Origin: an uncultured Thiotrichaceae bacterium | Lineage (GTDB): Bacteria > Pseudomonadota > Gammaproteobacteria > Thiotrichales > Thiotrichaceae | Length of the DNA: 64,000 bases | Direction of reading: 5' to 3' | Assembly (NCBI GenBank): GCA_937925855.1 | Contig: CALAMO010000031.1 | Location: forward strand, 29,577 to 93,576 | Part shown: piece after piece, positions 9,707 through 18,666 of the stretch | How positions within the stretch are numbered: the first letter of the stretch is position 1 | Layout of the letters: every line of letters starts with the position of its first letter | Notes under the pieces: generated by a model | What the model saw: only the letters and a program-made list of their open reading frames with translations | The model's database searches: none | What the model was told of the DNA's origin: nothing | Position numbers and translations under genes: made by a program

Positions 9707-9771
9707 GCTCCGCCTCACCCCCAGTGAGTGAGGCAGAGTAGCGGAGCGATTCCCTTTTTAAGTAGGAATCG
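9707..9771 (+). repeat. Two adjacent hairpins between potF and potG
   Basis: A compound stem (GCTCCGC 9707-9713 with GCGGAGC 9741-9747, enclosing GCCTCAC with GTGAGGC 9728-9734) is followed at once by a second stem, CGATTCC (9747-9753) with GGAATCG (9765-9771). Such intergenic structures after a binding-protein gene commonly protect the upstream mRNA end or attenuate read-through. That role is inferred, not shown. Confidence 0.55.
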
Positions 9772-9816
9772 TTCGGTGCCGATCAGCGGGCCCACTTCTT
9801 CTATAGCAGCTCAACC

Positions 9817-10965
9817 ATGTCCACAGACCTAAACGATACGCATCGGCCCTGGCTAGACCCTAAGCAGGAACCCTTCATCAAAATCCGTGGGGTGACCAAA
9901 CGCTTCGGGGATTTCACTGCGGTCGATAATGTTGATCTGGATATTTATAAAAGCGAACTGTTTTGTTTATTAGGTGGCTCGGGCTGCGGTAAAAGCACGC
10001 TACTCCGCATGCTCGCCGGATTTGAAACGCCAACAGCGGGCAATATCTTTATCGATGGCGAAGCCGTTGCTAACATTCCAGCCTATGCCCGCCCCGTAAA
10101 TATGATGTTTCAATCTTATGCGCTGTTTCCACACATGACGGTGGAAAAAAACATTGCTTACGGCCTGAAACGCGATGGCCTGCCAAAAAAAGAAATCACC
10201 CGGCGCGTAGCCGAAATGATTGAACTGGTTGAACTCGGTGACTTCCGCCAGCGCAAGCCCAACCAACTCTCCGGCGGCCAGCGCCAGCGCGTCGCGCTAG
10301 CTCGGGCATTGGTCAAACAGCCCAAGGTCCTATTGCTGGATGAGCCGCTAGCGGCACTGGATAAGCGGCTGCGGGAACACACCCAATATGAACTGATGAA
10401 CATCCAGGATCAGCTCGGCGTCACCTTCATCGTCGTCACCCATGACCAGGAAGAGGCCATGACCTTATCCACCCGCATTGCGGTGATGGATCAGGGCAGG
10501 TTTATTCAAACCGGCACGCCGACTGAAATTTATGAAAGCCCAGACAGCCGCTTCGTCGCCAATTTTATTGGCTCCGCCAATATTTTTCAGGGCCATGTGA
10601 TAACAAGCACTGCAGATCATGTCGTGGTGCGTTCAGCGCAGGATGATACACTCCAGTTTACCGTCAGACACAGCGCCGAACTTGCGCAAAATACTAAGGT
10701 TTGGGTAGCGGTTCGCCCAGAAAAAATACGCATGCTTAAGGATGCACCCACAACCCCCGGCCCGAATCAGCTGGCGGGTAGCGTGCATGACATTGGCTAT
10801 CTCGGACGACTGTCAAATTATAAAATTAAGCTCGATAACGGCAAGATGATTGATGTGACACACCCTAACCAAACCCGCCCCACCTCTGGGAGGCATTTGG
10901 TCGATTGGGATGAGCGGGTTTATCTGCACTGGGATAGTGCTAGTGCTATCGTGCTGACACATTGA
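9817..10965 (+). CDS. potG: Polyamine ABC transporter ATP-binding subunit (PotG-like)
   Basis: This 382-residue ABC ATPase has Walker A 'GGSGCGKST' at about 53-61, the signature LSGGQ near 151, Walker B 'VLLLDEP' near 170-176 and the switch His in 'VVTHDQEE'. It ends with the TOBE-like domain typical of PotA/PotG/MalK-type importers. It energises polyamine uptake from the cytoplasmic face. potH follows 10 bases after its stop. Confidence 0.95.
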   Translation: MSTDLNDTHRPWLDPKQEPFIKIRGVTKRFGDFTAVDNVDLDIYKSELFCLLGGSGCGKSTLLRMLAGFETPTAGNIFIDGEAVANIPAYARPVNMMFQSYALFPHMTVEKNIAYGLKRDGLPKKEITRRVAEMIELVELGDFRQRKPNQLSGGQRQRVALARALVKQPKVLLLDEPLAALDKRLREHTQYELMNIQDQLGVTFIVVTHDQEEAMTLSTRIAVMDQGRFIQTGTPTEIYESPDSRFVANFIGSANIFQGHVITSTADHVVVRSAQDDTLQFTVRHSAELAQNTKVWVAVRPEKIRMLKDAPTTPGPNQLAGSVHDIGYLGRLSNYKIKLDNGKMIDVTHPNQTRPTSGRHLVDWDERVYLHWDSASAIVLTH

Positions 10966-10975
10966 GGCGGCACGC

Positions 10976-11923
10976 ATGAAGCCATCGACCGTTCCCGCCT
11001 CCACACCGTCACTGCGCCAGTCTTCAGGACGCTATTTGCAAACAAAATGGAAAGGCCTGATCATTGCCGTACCTTACCTGTGGCTAGTCCTGTTTTTTCT
11101 GATTCCCTTTTTTATTGTCATAAAAATCAGCCTGGCCGAGTCGATTATCGCCAGCCCGCCCTTTTCTTCACTGTTAAACTGGACGGAAGACGGTGCACTC
11201 CAGCTCAGCCTGCTGTTCGATAATTATGCTTATTTATGGGAAGATGAGCTGTATTATAAGACTTATCTAAACTCGATCAAAGTTGCCTTTATCTGCACGC
11301 TGATCTGTCTATTTATTGGCTACCCCATGGCCTATGGCATCGTGCGCGCCACGCCCACTCAGCGCAATATTCTACTGATCCTCGTCATTTTGCCCTTCTG
11401 GACCTCATTTCTACTCAGAGTCTATGCCTGGATGGGCATCCTGGCGGATCAGGGCACGCTGAATAATCTCTTAATTTGGTTCGGCCTGATTGATGAACCG
11501 ATTCGCATGTTATATACACCATTCGCGGTCTATCTCGGCATTATTTATTCCTATCTGCCGTTTATGATTCTGCCACTTTATGCCAATATCGAAAAGCTGG
11601 ATATGAATCTATTAGAAGCGGCAGCTGCTCTCGGGGCAAAGCCGTTGATAACGTTCCTCACGGTAACCTTACCGATGACGCTGCCCGGCATTATTGCGGG
11701 CAGCCTGCTGGTGTTTATTCCTGCTACCGGTGAATATGTAATCCCCGACCTGCTGGGCGGCGGCAACTCATTTATGATCGGTAAACTGCTTTACAGCGAA
11801 TTTAATAATAATCACGACTGGCCGGTAGCCGCCGCCGTGGCCGTGGCCTTGCTGATTCTGCTGGTTCTTCCCATGATGCTTTATCAAAACGTGCAGGCCA
11901 GACAGGTCGGAGTCAAGACATGA
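10976..11923 (+). CDS. potH: Polyamine ABC transporter permease (PotH-like)
   Basis: This 315-residue inner-membrane permease has about six transmembrane segments and the EAA-loop motif 'EAAAALGAKPLITFLTVTLP', which docks on the ATPase. The insert 'ATGEYVIPDLLGG' is characteristic of PotB/PotH. It overlaps potI by 4 bases (ATGA), implying translational coupling. Confidence 0.95.
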   Translation: MKPSTVPASTPSLRQSSGRYLQTKWKGLIIAVPYLWLVLFFLIPFFIVIKISLAESIIASPPFSSLLNWTEDGALQLSLLFDNYAYLWEDELYYKTYLNSIKVAFICTLICLFIGYPMAYGIVRATPTQRNILLILVILPFWTSFLLRVYAWMGILADQGTLNNLLIWFGLIDEPIRMLYTPFAVYLGIIYSYLPFMILPLYANIEKLDMNLLEAAAALGAKPLITFLTVTLPMTLPGIIAGSLLVFIPATGEYVIPDLLGGGNSFMIGKLLYSEFNNNHDWPVAAAVAVALLILLVLPMMLYQNVQARQVGVKT

Positions 11924-12762
11924 TCCATAAACGCTCGCGCTGGGTCATAGCGATGCTGTGCTTTGGGTTGGCGTTTTTATATGTCCCGATTTTCCTGCTG
12001 ATTCTCTACTCTTTTAATCATTCTAAGCTGGTGCCCATTTGGGGTGGGTTTTCCACTCGCTGGTATACAGTACTGTTTGAAAGCCCAGAGGTCTGGGAAG
12101 CGGTCATGCTCAGCCTGCGCATTGCGCTGATTAATGCCACTTTCGCCACGCTGCTCGGTACGCTGGCCGCACTGGCCATGGTACGTTTCGGGCGCTTTAA
12201 GGGGCGTACCCTATTTTCAGGTATGATTTCTGCCCCACTGGTGATGCCAGAAGTGATTACTGGACTGTCGTTGCTCCTGCTGTTTATTACGCTGGCAGAC
12301 ATCATCGGCTGGCCAGGCGCACGCGGTTTTACGACGATTACCATCGCTCATATCACCTTCTCCATGGCTTATGTCGCGGTGATTATTCAATCACGTCTAA
12401 TCGGGATGGATCAATCCATCGAAGAGGCTGCACAAGACTTAGGCGCTAAACCCCTGCGCGTACTGTGGGACATTACGCTGCCGATTTTAGCACCGGGTAT
12501 GTTAGCGGGCTGGCTACTAGCGTTCACGCTATCACTGGATGACCTGGTCATTGCCAGCTTTGTTACTGGGCCAGGATCGAATACACTGCCGATTCTAATT
12601 TTCTCGCGTATTAAACTTGGGCTAAAACCAGATATTAATGCACTGGCGACGCTTATTATTTTAACGGTCTCCATCGGCGTGCTGCTGGCCGCGTGGCTGA
12701 TGTGGCGTCAAGAAAAACAGCGCATGCAGGATCGCAAAATGGCATCCCGTACTGATCACTAA
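11920..12762 (+). CDS. potI: Polyamine ABC transporter permease (PotI-like)
   Basis: This 280-residue inner-membrane partner permease has the EAA loop 'EEAAQDLGAKPLRVLWDITLP' and the PotC/PotI motif 'FTLSLDDLVIASFVTGPG'. It pairs with PotH to form the channel. Its start lies inside the potH stop (ATGA). An EamA permease gene follows 26 bases later on the same strand and may be cotranscribed. Confidence 0.95.
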   Translation: MIHKRSRWVIAMLCFGLAFLYVPIFLLILYSFNHSKLVPIWGGFSTRWYTVLFESPEVWEAVMLSLRIALINATFATLLGTLAALAMVRFGRFKGRTLFSGMISAPLVMPEVITGLSLLLLFITLADIIGWPGARGFTTITIAHITFSMAYVAVIIQSRLIGMDQSIEEAAQDLGAKPLRVLWDITLPILAPGMLAGWLLAFTLSLDDLVIASFVTGPGSNTLPILIFSRIKLGLKPDINALATLIILTVSIGVLLAAWLMWRQEKQRMQDRKMASRTDH

Positions 12763-12788
12763 ACCCTATCAAAGGCGTAGGCAAAACC

Positions 12789-13667
12789 ATGACTCATCCA
12801 CAAACTTACGCTCGGGGCGTATTATTTATCCTGCTAGCAGGCATTTTTCTCAGCACGGCGGGCCTACTGGTGCGCAATATTGAAAGCGCAAACCCATGGA
12901 CCGTGCTCTTTTATCGCTCGCTGGCATTCTCAGTGACGGTGCTACTGTTTGTTTTTTGGCATAATCGGCGCAGTACTCTACAGCGCTATCGTGAAATACG
13001 TCCCCTTGACCTGATTGTGACGCTGGCGCTGGGCATGGGATTTATTTTCTACCTGCTGAGTCTGTTTAGCACCTCAGTCGCCAATACTGTTTTATTACTT
13101 AGCACCGGCCCTTTTATAGCCGCAGCGCTGGCGTGGCTGGTGCTGCGGGAACGGGTCGCAGGTAGCACGGTCGCTGCTGCCCTGGTGGCGATTATCGGCG
13201 TGTTAATTATGGTCTCTGGCGGCATTAGCGCCACCGATTGGCGCGGCGTTATTTATGCCCTACTCGCCGTCTTAGCCTTTGCAGTGATGATTGTCACGCT
13301 GCGTAAAATCGGCACACAGCGCGATACCCTAGCGGCAGTATCACTAGCAGGGGTTGCTGCCGCGTTGCTGTGCCTACCGTTTATGCCGACATTTGCGATT
13401 TCAGGCCATGACTTACTGATGGCAATTATGCTGGGGAGCGTGCAGATTGGATTTGGCTTTATTTTAATCACGCTCGGGACGCGCAGCGTACCGTCAGCCC
13501 AGGTACCCTTGCTGGCACTGGGCGAGACCGCACTGGCCCCAGTCTGGGTCTGGTTGTTTGTCGCTGAAGTGCCAACAGTTAATACGCTATTCGGCGGAGG
13601 CTTGGTACTGGCGGCGGTTTTGTTCCAGGGCTTAGCTGGCTTACGACGGCGTTCAATCAGCGCTTGA
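12789..13667 (+). CDS. EamA/DMT-family permease
   Basis: This 292-residue protein has ten hydrophobic segments in two EamA repeats ('GIFLSTAGLLVRN', 'ALGETALAPVWVWLFVAE'). It sits at the end of the pot operon, so it may export a polyamine-related metabolite, though the link is positional only. It converges on the DUF192 gene 23 bases downstream. Confidence 0.87.
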   Translation: MTHPQTYARGVLFILLAGIFLSTAGLLVRNIESANPWTVLFYRSLAFSVTVLLFVFWHNRRSTLQRYREIRPLDLIVTLALGMGFIFYLLSLFSTSVANTVLLLSTGPFIAAALAWLVLRERVAGSTVAAALVAIIGVLIMVSGGISATDWRGVIYALLAVLAFAVMIVTLRKIGTQRDTLAAVSLAGVAAALLCLPFMPTFAISGHDLLMAIMLGSVQIGFGFILITLGTRSVPSAQVPLLALGETALAPVWVWLFVAEVPTVNTLFGGGLVLAAVLFQGLAGLRRRSISA

Positions 13668-13690
13668 GTTGGGATCCGGCCAAAAGCGCC

Positions 13691-14167
13691 CTACTCGGGC
13701 ACCCGCAAGCGCAGGGGCTTGGTTGGCGCATTCTCTCGAACGAAACCACCTCTCACTTCCAGCACATATTTAACGTCCGTGACGCTAAATATTGGGCAAT
13801 GGAACTCACCACAAGGTTGGGCCGACTCCACCCGTGATAGTAGCTCTCCCTGCTGATCGAAGAATAAAATATCCAGTTCAATAAGTACGTTTTTCATCCA
13901 AAAGTGAACTGGAGTAGCCGCTTCAAACACAAACAAACCACCGGTATTTTCTGGCAGCTGCTGAATACCCATTAAGCCGAAGCGGTGCGCTTGCGGTGTC
14001 TCAAAAACAGCGACTTGCAATGCGCGCTGATTGAGGTAAATACGGGTATCGAAGGCAAGCTCACGCTCAGCAGGTTGAGGGGTACAAGCCGTCAAGAGAA
14101 CACTAATCGCCAGTAGATAGGCTGCCAGTCTGCTGCGGGGAAAAAGCAGAAATTGCGGCTGAAGCAA
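13691..14167 (-). CDS. DUF192-family lipoprotein
   Basis: The 158-residue product has a signal ending in a lipobox (LLTAC), so a lipid-anchored envelope protein is predicted. The DUF192 core is visible as 'FGLMGIQQLPENTGGLFVF', then 'HFWMKNVLIELDILFFD' and 'VLEVRGGFV'. The biochemical role of DUF192 is unresolved. It is transcribed alone, convergent with the EamA gene. Confidence 0.85.
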   Translation of the reverse strand: MLQPQFLLFPRSRLAAYLLAISVLLTACTPQPAERELAFDTRIYLNQRALQVAVFETPQAHRFGLMGIQQLPENTGGLFVFEAATPVHFWMKNVLIELDILFFDQQGELLSRVESAQPCGEFHCPIFSVTDVKYVLEVRGGFVRENAPTKPLRLRVPE

Positions 14168-14273
14168 GCGTGAAACATCCGGTTAAAACAGAGAGGGTAG
14201 CACAGAAAATGAAATAGTGGGTGCAACAGGTTTTCCTACCCGCCGCACCCAGTGGCATAAGCAAATTTAATCT

Positions 14274-14330
14274 AAAAAAAGCCAGCCATGTCAGCCTAGA
14301 GCCTTACCAAACAGGCTCAAACAAGGCTGG
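14274..14330 (-). terminator. Terminator after the TPR gene
   Basis: Read on the minus strand, CCAGCC (from 14330) pairs with GGCTGG (to 14282) around a smaller inner stem, GAGCC/GGCTC, and is followed by C and seven T residues. It lies 10 bases past the TPR gene stop. Confidence 0.6.
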
Positions 14331-14339
14331 ATAAGCCCC

Positions 14340-15767
14340 TTACTCAGCCAGTTTCCGATTAATCACTAACAAACTTTCTTCCACCCGTACCGTATTAGGA
14401 TGATTAATACCCAGCTTAGAACGGAAAATTTCCAGCGCCTGTTCGAGATACCCGAAAGACTTCGCATAATCTTTCATGTGGTAATATAGGATACCCAGAT
14501 TGTTTAAAGTCGTTGCGACATCCTGGTGATCCTCACCCAGTGCGCGACGGCTGATTCTTAGATCACGCTCATACAACGGCAGTGCAGTTTCAAACTGTCC
14601 CATCGCTCGGTATAAACCCGCTAAATTATTCAGCGTGGTCGCGACCGCAGGATGATTTTCACCATGGATGCGCTCATTAACCTTTAATGCCTCCTGATAA
14701 AGTTCCAGCGCTTGTTTATATTCGCCCGTTGACTCATATAAACCGGCCAAATTGTTCAGCGTAGTGGCAAAATCAGGATGCTGGTTACCCAACTTTTCGC
14801 GATTAATATTTAACGCTCTTTGATAAAGCGGCAGCGCCATTTCATATTCACCGCTCAAGCGATAAACATCCGCTACATTATTGAGCGCAACCGCAACCTG
14901 CGCATGGCGCTCACCAAACGTGCTTTCTTTATTAGCTAGTGCACGTTGGTATAAAGGCAAAGCCTCATCATACCGTGCCATCAGACGCTTGATCTGTGCC
15001 AGCTGGTCCAAGCTCTCTAACGCAGCAGGCGTGCCCGGTACGTGTTTATCGCGCAGCTCAAATGCCGTTTTCAGCAAAGACCCGGCTTCAGTGTAAAAAC
15101 CAGCTTCCCGAAAAGCAGCACCTGCGCTACTGGCGTAGCTGCTCCATTTAATATGGTGCTTTTCACCCAGTGTTTCTAACGCAGAACTCGCCCGTAAATA
15201 GTAGTCAGCAGCTTCCTCAGTATTCAACTGAACCAAAGCGCGGGCAGCATTAGCCGCATCCGCCTCAGCGGCAATCAGATTCAATGCGGGCTCAGCACTC
15301 AAACTCTCAGTACGAATTTCATTGAACAGCTTACCGGCTTGGTCAAATTTCATTTCAAGCACTAAGCGTTTGGCATCGGCTTTTAAGGTCCTTAAGGCTT
15401 CGGCAGGCGCCTGAATATCATCAACGGCGGCCAGCAATGTTTTATAATGCCCCACCGCATTTTTCAGCAACTGCGGCCACTGATTAAAATCTTCTTCTTG
15501 TTTTTTTATCAAATCCAGCAGTGAGTTCAGTACCTCAACCCGAACTCCCAATGCCGATAGATCATCAACTTCAAGCAGTGTGAGTAGCCTGCCCTCATAC
15601 TGAGTTGCAAAAGAGCCGTTATCCTGTAAGCCCGAATTTTTAGCGGTAGCCTGGATTTGCTCTTCTGCCGTTTCACCCAGTACAACATGACTATTCAGCA
15701 TCAAACTGCTGAATAAAATAATAGATGTTAGTTTTACTAATTTTAGTGAATTTACTGCAAGCATCAT
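14340..15767 (-). CDS. Secreted tetratricopeptide-repeat protein
   Basis: The 475-residue product has an N-terminal signal peptide. A helical region lies at about 40-240, followed by at least five kinesin-light-chain-type TPR units of 42 residues. Each unit carries 'A..LNNLA.LY...G.Y..AL.LY..AL......G..HP' (e.g. 'ATTLNNLAGLYESTGEYKQA'). These repeats bind protein partners, so a periplasmic scaffold role is likely; no enzymatic domain is seen. The regular 126-base DNA periodicity makes the gene prone to repeat-number change. A double ATG (ATGATG) leaves the start ambiguous by one codon. Confidence 0.88.
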   Translation of the reverse strand: MMLAVNSLKLVKLTSIILFSSLMLNSHVVLGETAEEQIQATAKNSGLQDNGSFATQYEGRLLTLLEVDDLSALGVRVEVLNSLLDLIKKQEEDFNQWPQLLKNAVGHYKTLLAAVDDIQAPAEALRTLKADAKRLVLEMKFDQAGKLFNEIRTESLSAEPALNLIAAEADAANAARALVQLNTEEAADYYLRASSALETLGEKHHIKWSSYASSAGAAFREAGFYTEAGSLLKTAFELRDKHVPGTPAALESLDQLAQIKRLMARYDEALPLYQRALANKESTFGERHAQVAVALNNVADVYRLSGEYEMALPLYQRALNINREKLGNQHPDFATTLNNLAGLYESTGEYKQALELYQEALKVNERIHGENHPAVATTLNNLAGLYRAMGQFETALPLYERDLRISRRALGEDHQDVATTLNNLGILYYHMKDYAKSFGYLEQALEIFRSKLGINHPNTVRVEESLLVINRKLAE

Positions 15768-16055
15768 TGTTATTTTCCTATTAACCCCTGATCGCGGCTA
15801 GGCTACAACAATGTCAACAATTTGTTTAATTTTTCCGCCAAACGGCCAAACACTGCAATCACCTGATGCTCAGGGCAAATTTGACGGCACCATAGAGCCA
15901 TTCATTATATAATTTGCAGCAAAATACTGACTAACTGTTGCGTCGGCAATAGCCGCGACCCCCCCAGGTTATTGTGCATCAAGCGTGCCGCATAGCCATA
16001 AGGCTCCTTTAGCACAACCTTTAACTGTAACTGAACATACTCAGAGCCAAAGCAT

Positions 16056-16904
16056 TCAGACCTGACTAAAGCGCAGCAGTAAAACCCCGCTAATCGCCAA
16101 CAATACTGCAACAACCTTCTGCCAACTCAGGCGCTCACCCAATACCAACACACCCAACAGCATCGCAAAAATAATACTGGTCTCACGCAGGGCGGTTACC
16201 AGCGCAATCGGTGCAGACATAAACGCCCATACCACCAACGCATAAGCAGCAAAGGAGGCACCGCCACCGCCCAGCGTCAGCTTCCATTCCGTCGTGAACA
16301 ACTGGCACATTAAACCAGGGCGCTTGTTATAAACATACACCGCCCACACTGCAGCATTCATACCAGAGCCAACAATATAATAGCCCAGTGCATTACCCGC
16401 CACTCTGGCTCCTAAACCATCCACTATCGAATAACCCGCAATAAAGCCACCGGTGATTAGCGCCAGCAGCGCGGCCTTATGATTAAACAGGCCGCTGCTT
16501 TGTTTCAGCAGCGCCAAACTAATAATCGCACAGCCAATGAACGCCACCGCCAACAGCTCAACCGTGCTTAAAGCCACACCCAGAGCACCGAGCGAAATCA
16601 GGGTTACCAATAGCGGAGCTACCCCACGCGCCATTGGGTAAACCTGACTCAGATCACCAATCTTATACGCATTCAACAGAAACCACTGATAGCCCGTATG
16701 CAGTAACATCGTCGCGACCAAATAAGGCCAGGCATCCAGATTTGGCAGCTCAGCAAATGGAACCATCAACAGCGCCAGCGGCATATGACCCAGCACCACC
16801 GCGCTCATACTGAGCATTTTATCGTCGGCTTTTTTAACCAGAAAATTCCAGCTGGCATGCAACAACGCCGCCAGCAAAACCACCAACATAACGGTGGTAG
16901 ACAT
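16056..16904 (-). CDS. EamA/DMT-family permease
   Basis: This 282-residue protein has ten hydrophobic segments. It opens with 'LLHASWNFLVKKADDK', typical of a DMT subgroup annotated as EamA transporters. The ATG at 16904 is chosen because it overlaps the queF stop (TAATG), suggesting coupling; a longer frame would run into queF. Cargo is unknown. Confidence 0.86.
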   Translation of the reverse strand: MSTTVMLVVLLAALLHASWNFLVKKADDKMLSMSAVVLGHMPLALLMVPFAELPNLDAWPYLVATMLLHTGYQWFLLNAYKIGDLSQVYPMARGVAPLLVTLISLGALGVALSTVELLAVAFIGCAIISLALLKQSSGLFNHKAALLALITGGFIAGYSIVDGLGARVAGNALGYYIVGSGMNAAVWAVYVYNKRPGLMCQLFTTEWKLTLGGGGASFAAYALVVWAFMSAPIALVTALRETSIIFAMLLGVLVLGERLSWQKVVAVLLAISGVLLLRFSQV

Positions 16905-17389
16905 TAACCGCGTCCCCGATACCCCGGCACATCCTGTTCCGGCACCCACACCCCTTGCGGCACTGCGCCATGCTGGAAGAACACATCAATCGGGATACCG
17001 CCGCGTGGATACCAATAGCCTCCGATGCGCAGCCACTTTGGATCAAGCTCCTCAACCAAACGCCGCGCAATGCTTACCGTACACGCCTCATGAAACGCCC
17101 CATGATTCCGAAACGCGCCCAGAAATAACTTCAGCGATTTACTCTCCACCAATAACTTGCCCGGAATATAATCAATCATCAAATGGGCAAAATCCGGCTG
17201 ACCGGTCATTGGACACAGCGACGTAAATTCCGGCGCCGTAAAACGCACCACATAATCAACGTCGGGTTCAGGGTTACTGACGGTTTCCAGTACCGCCTGC
17301 TCAGGGTCAGTCGGCAACTCGGTTGCGCTACCCAACTGCTTCAGGTCAGCATAAATAGATTGGTCGCTCATTGTGATTTTATCTGTCAT
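16904..17389 (-). CDS. queF: NADPH-dependent 7-cyano-7-deazaguanine reductase QueF (unimodular type)
   Basis: QueF reduces preQ0 to preQ1 in queuosine biosynthesis. The 161-residue product has the active-site Cys59 in '[16 protein letters not shown]', Asp66, and the QueF motif '[19 protein letters not shown]' at 82-101 for NADPH binding. It is the short tunnelling-fold form, not the 280-residue E. coli form. An alternative ATG lies at codon 7. It is followed directly by the EamA gene. Confidence 0.95.
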   Translation of the reverse strand: MTDKITMSDQSIYADLKQLGSATELPTDPEQAVLETVSNPEPDVDYVVRFTAPEFTSLCPMTGQPDFAHLMIDYIPGKLLVESKSLKLFLGAFRNHGAFHEACTVSIARRLVEELDPKWLRIGGYWYPRGGIPIDVFFQHGAVPQGVWVPEQDVPGYRGRG

Positions 17390-17458
17390 TAAAAAAGCGC
17401 GATTATACGCCCGCTATTGAGGCTTTAAAGGGCAATGGTAACGTTTTTCCGGAAAAGT

Positions 17459-18598
17459 TTAATGGCCCGCCATCAACTCGCGCACAATTACCATTTTTTG
17501 AATATCACTGGTGCCCTCATAAATCTGCGCGATACGCACATCACGATAAATCCGTTCCACCGGATAATCACTCAGATAGCCGTAGCCACCATGTACCTGT
17601 ATCGCATCCGAGCACACCTTCTCCGCAATCTCTGAGGCAAACAGCTTCGCCATACACGCCTGTTTCAGACACGGCTCACCGGCATCCTTCATCCGTGCCG
17701 CATTAAGCACCATCAGATGTGCGGCTTCCAACTGCGTCGCCATATCCGCCAGCCGGAAACCCACGGCCTGATGCTGAATAATTGGCTTGCCAAAACTTTC
17801 GCGCACCTGCGCATAGGCCAGTGCGGCCTCATACGCCGCCCGCGCCATCCCCACGGCCTGCGCCGCGATGCCAATGCGCCCGCCTTCCAGATTACTCAGC
17901 GCGATACGGTAGCCATCGCCTTCATTTCCCACTAAATGATCCGCCGGAATATGGCAGTTATCAAAGAAAATACTCGCGGTATCCGAACCATGCTGGCCCA
18001 GCTTGTCCTCGACTTTACTGACCTGATAACCCAGACTATCAGTGGGTACCACAAAAGCACTCAATCCCTTTTTACCGGCATTTTTATCCGTAACGGCAAA
18101 CACGATAGCCACATCGCTGTTCTTACCTGAAGTCACAAACTGCTTGCTGCCGTTGAGCACATAAGCATCGCCATCACGCTGCGCCGACAAACGAATCGCC
18201 GATGCGTCTGAACCGGCATGTGCCTCCGTCAGGCAAAAACAACCCAGCATGGCACCACTCGCCAGCGGGCGCAGATAACGTTGTTTCAGCAGATCACTGC
18301 CAAAGCGTTGCAGGATGGGACAGACCAGGCCGTTGTTCACGCTCAGGATGGTGGAACAGGCACCGTCTGCGGCGGCCACTTCTTCTATCATCAAAGCTAA
18401 AGCAATGTAATCTGCACCTGCGCCTCCCCATTCTTCGGGTACCAATAGGCCATACATGCCTAACTCGCCCATTTCACGCAGTTCTTCGGTGGCGAAGCTG
18501 TGGGTTTTATCGCGAGCGGCTGCGCCGGGAAGCAGGCGGTTCTGGGCGAAGTCGCGGGCGGTGTCGCGGATTAATAACTGTTCTTGAGTTAGGTTCAT
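17459..18598 (-). CDS. Acyl-CoA dehydrogenase (short/branched-chain type)
   Basis: This 379-residue FAD flavoenzyme has 'CFCLTEAHAGSDAS' (flavin/substrate loop), 'VTSGKNSDVAIVFA', the helix 'VQGYG'-equivalent 'QVHGGYGYLSDYPVERIYRD', and the catalytic base Glu361 in 'IYEGTSDIQ'. That C-terminal base position is typical of butyryl-CoA and short-chain enzymes. It would oxidise a short acyl-CoA to the enoyl-CoA, passing electrons to ETF. It is last in a merR-thiolase-dehydrogenase operon. Confidence 0.93.
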   Translation of the reverse strand: MNLTQEQLLIRDTARDFAQNRLLPGAAARDKTHSFATEELREMGELGMYGLLVPEEWGGAGADYIALALMIEEVAAADGACSTILSVNNGLVCPILQRFGSDLLKQRYLRPLASGAMLGCFCLTEAHAGSDASAIRLSAQRDGDAYVLNGSKQFVTSGKNSDVAIVFAVTDKNAGKKGLSAFVVPTDSLGYQVSKVEDKLGQHGSDTASIFFDNCHIPADHLVGNEGDGYRIALSNLEGGRIGIAAQAVGMARAAYEAALAYAQVRESFGKPIIQHQAVGFRLADMATQLEAAHLMVLNAARMKDAGEPCLKQACMAKLFASEIAEKVCSDAIQVHGGYGYLSDYPVERIYRDVRIAQIYEGTSDIQKMVIVRELMAGH

Positions 18599-18666
18599 GT
18601 CGATTTCTTAATAGATTATGGGAGTGAACTTTGGCGGCGTCGAACCCCTACCCAATTCCACCAACC

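Noticed and set aside
15905..16114. 69-codon minus-strand ORF between the TPR and EamA genes
   Set aside because: It overlaps the 3' end of the EamA gene in another frame, has no recognisable domain or good ribosome site, and its composition is unlike a conserved protein.
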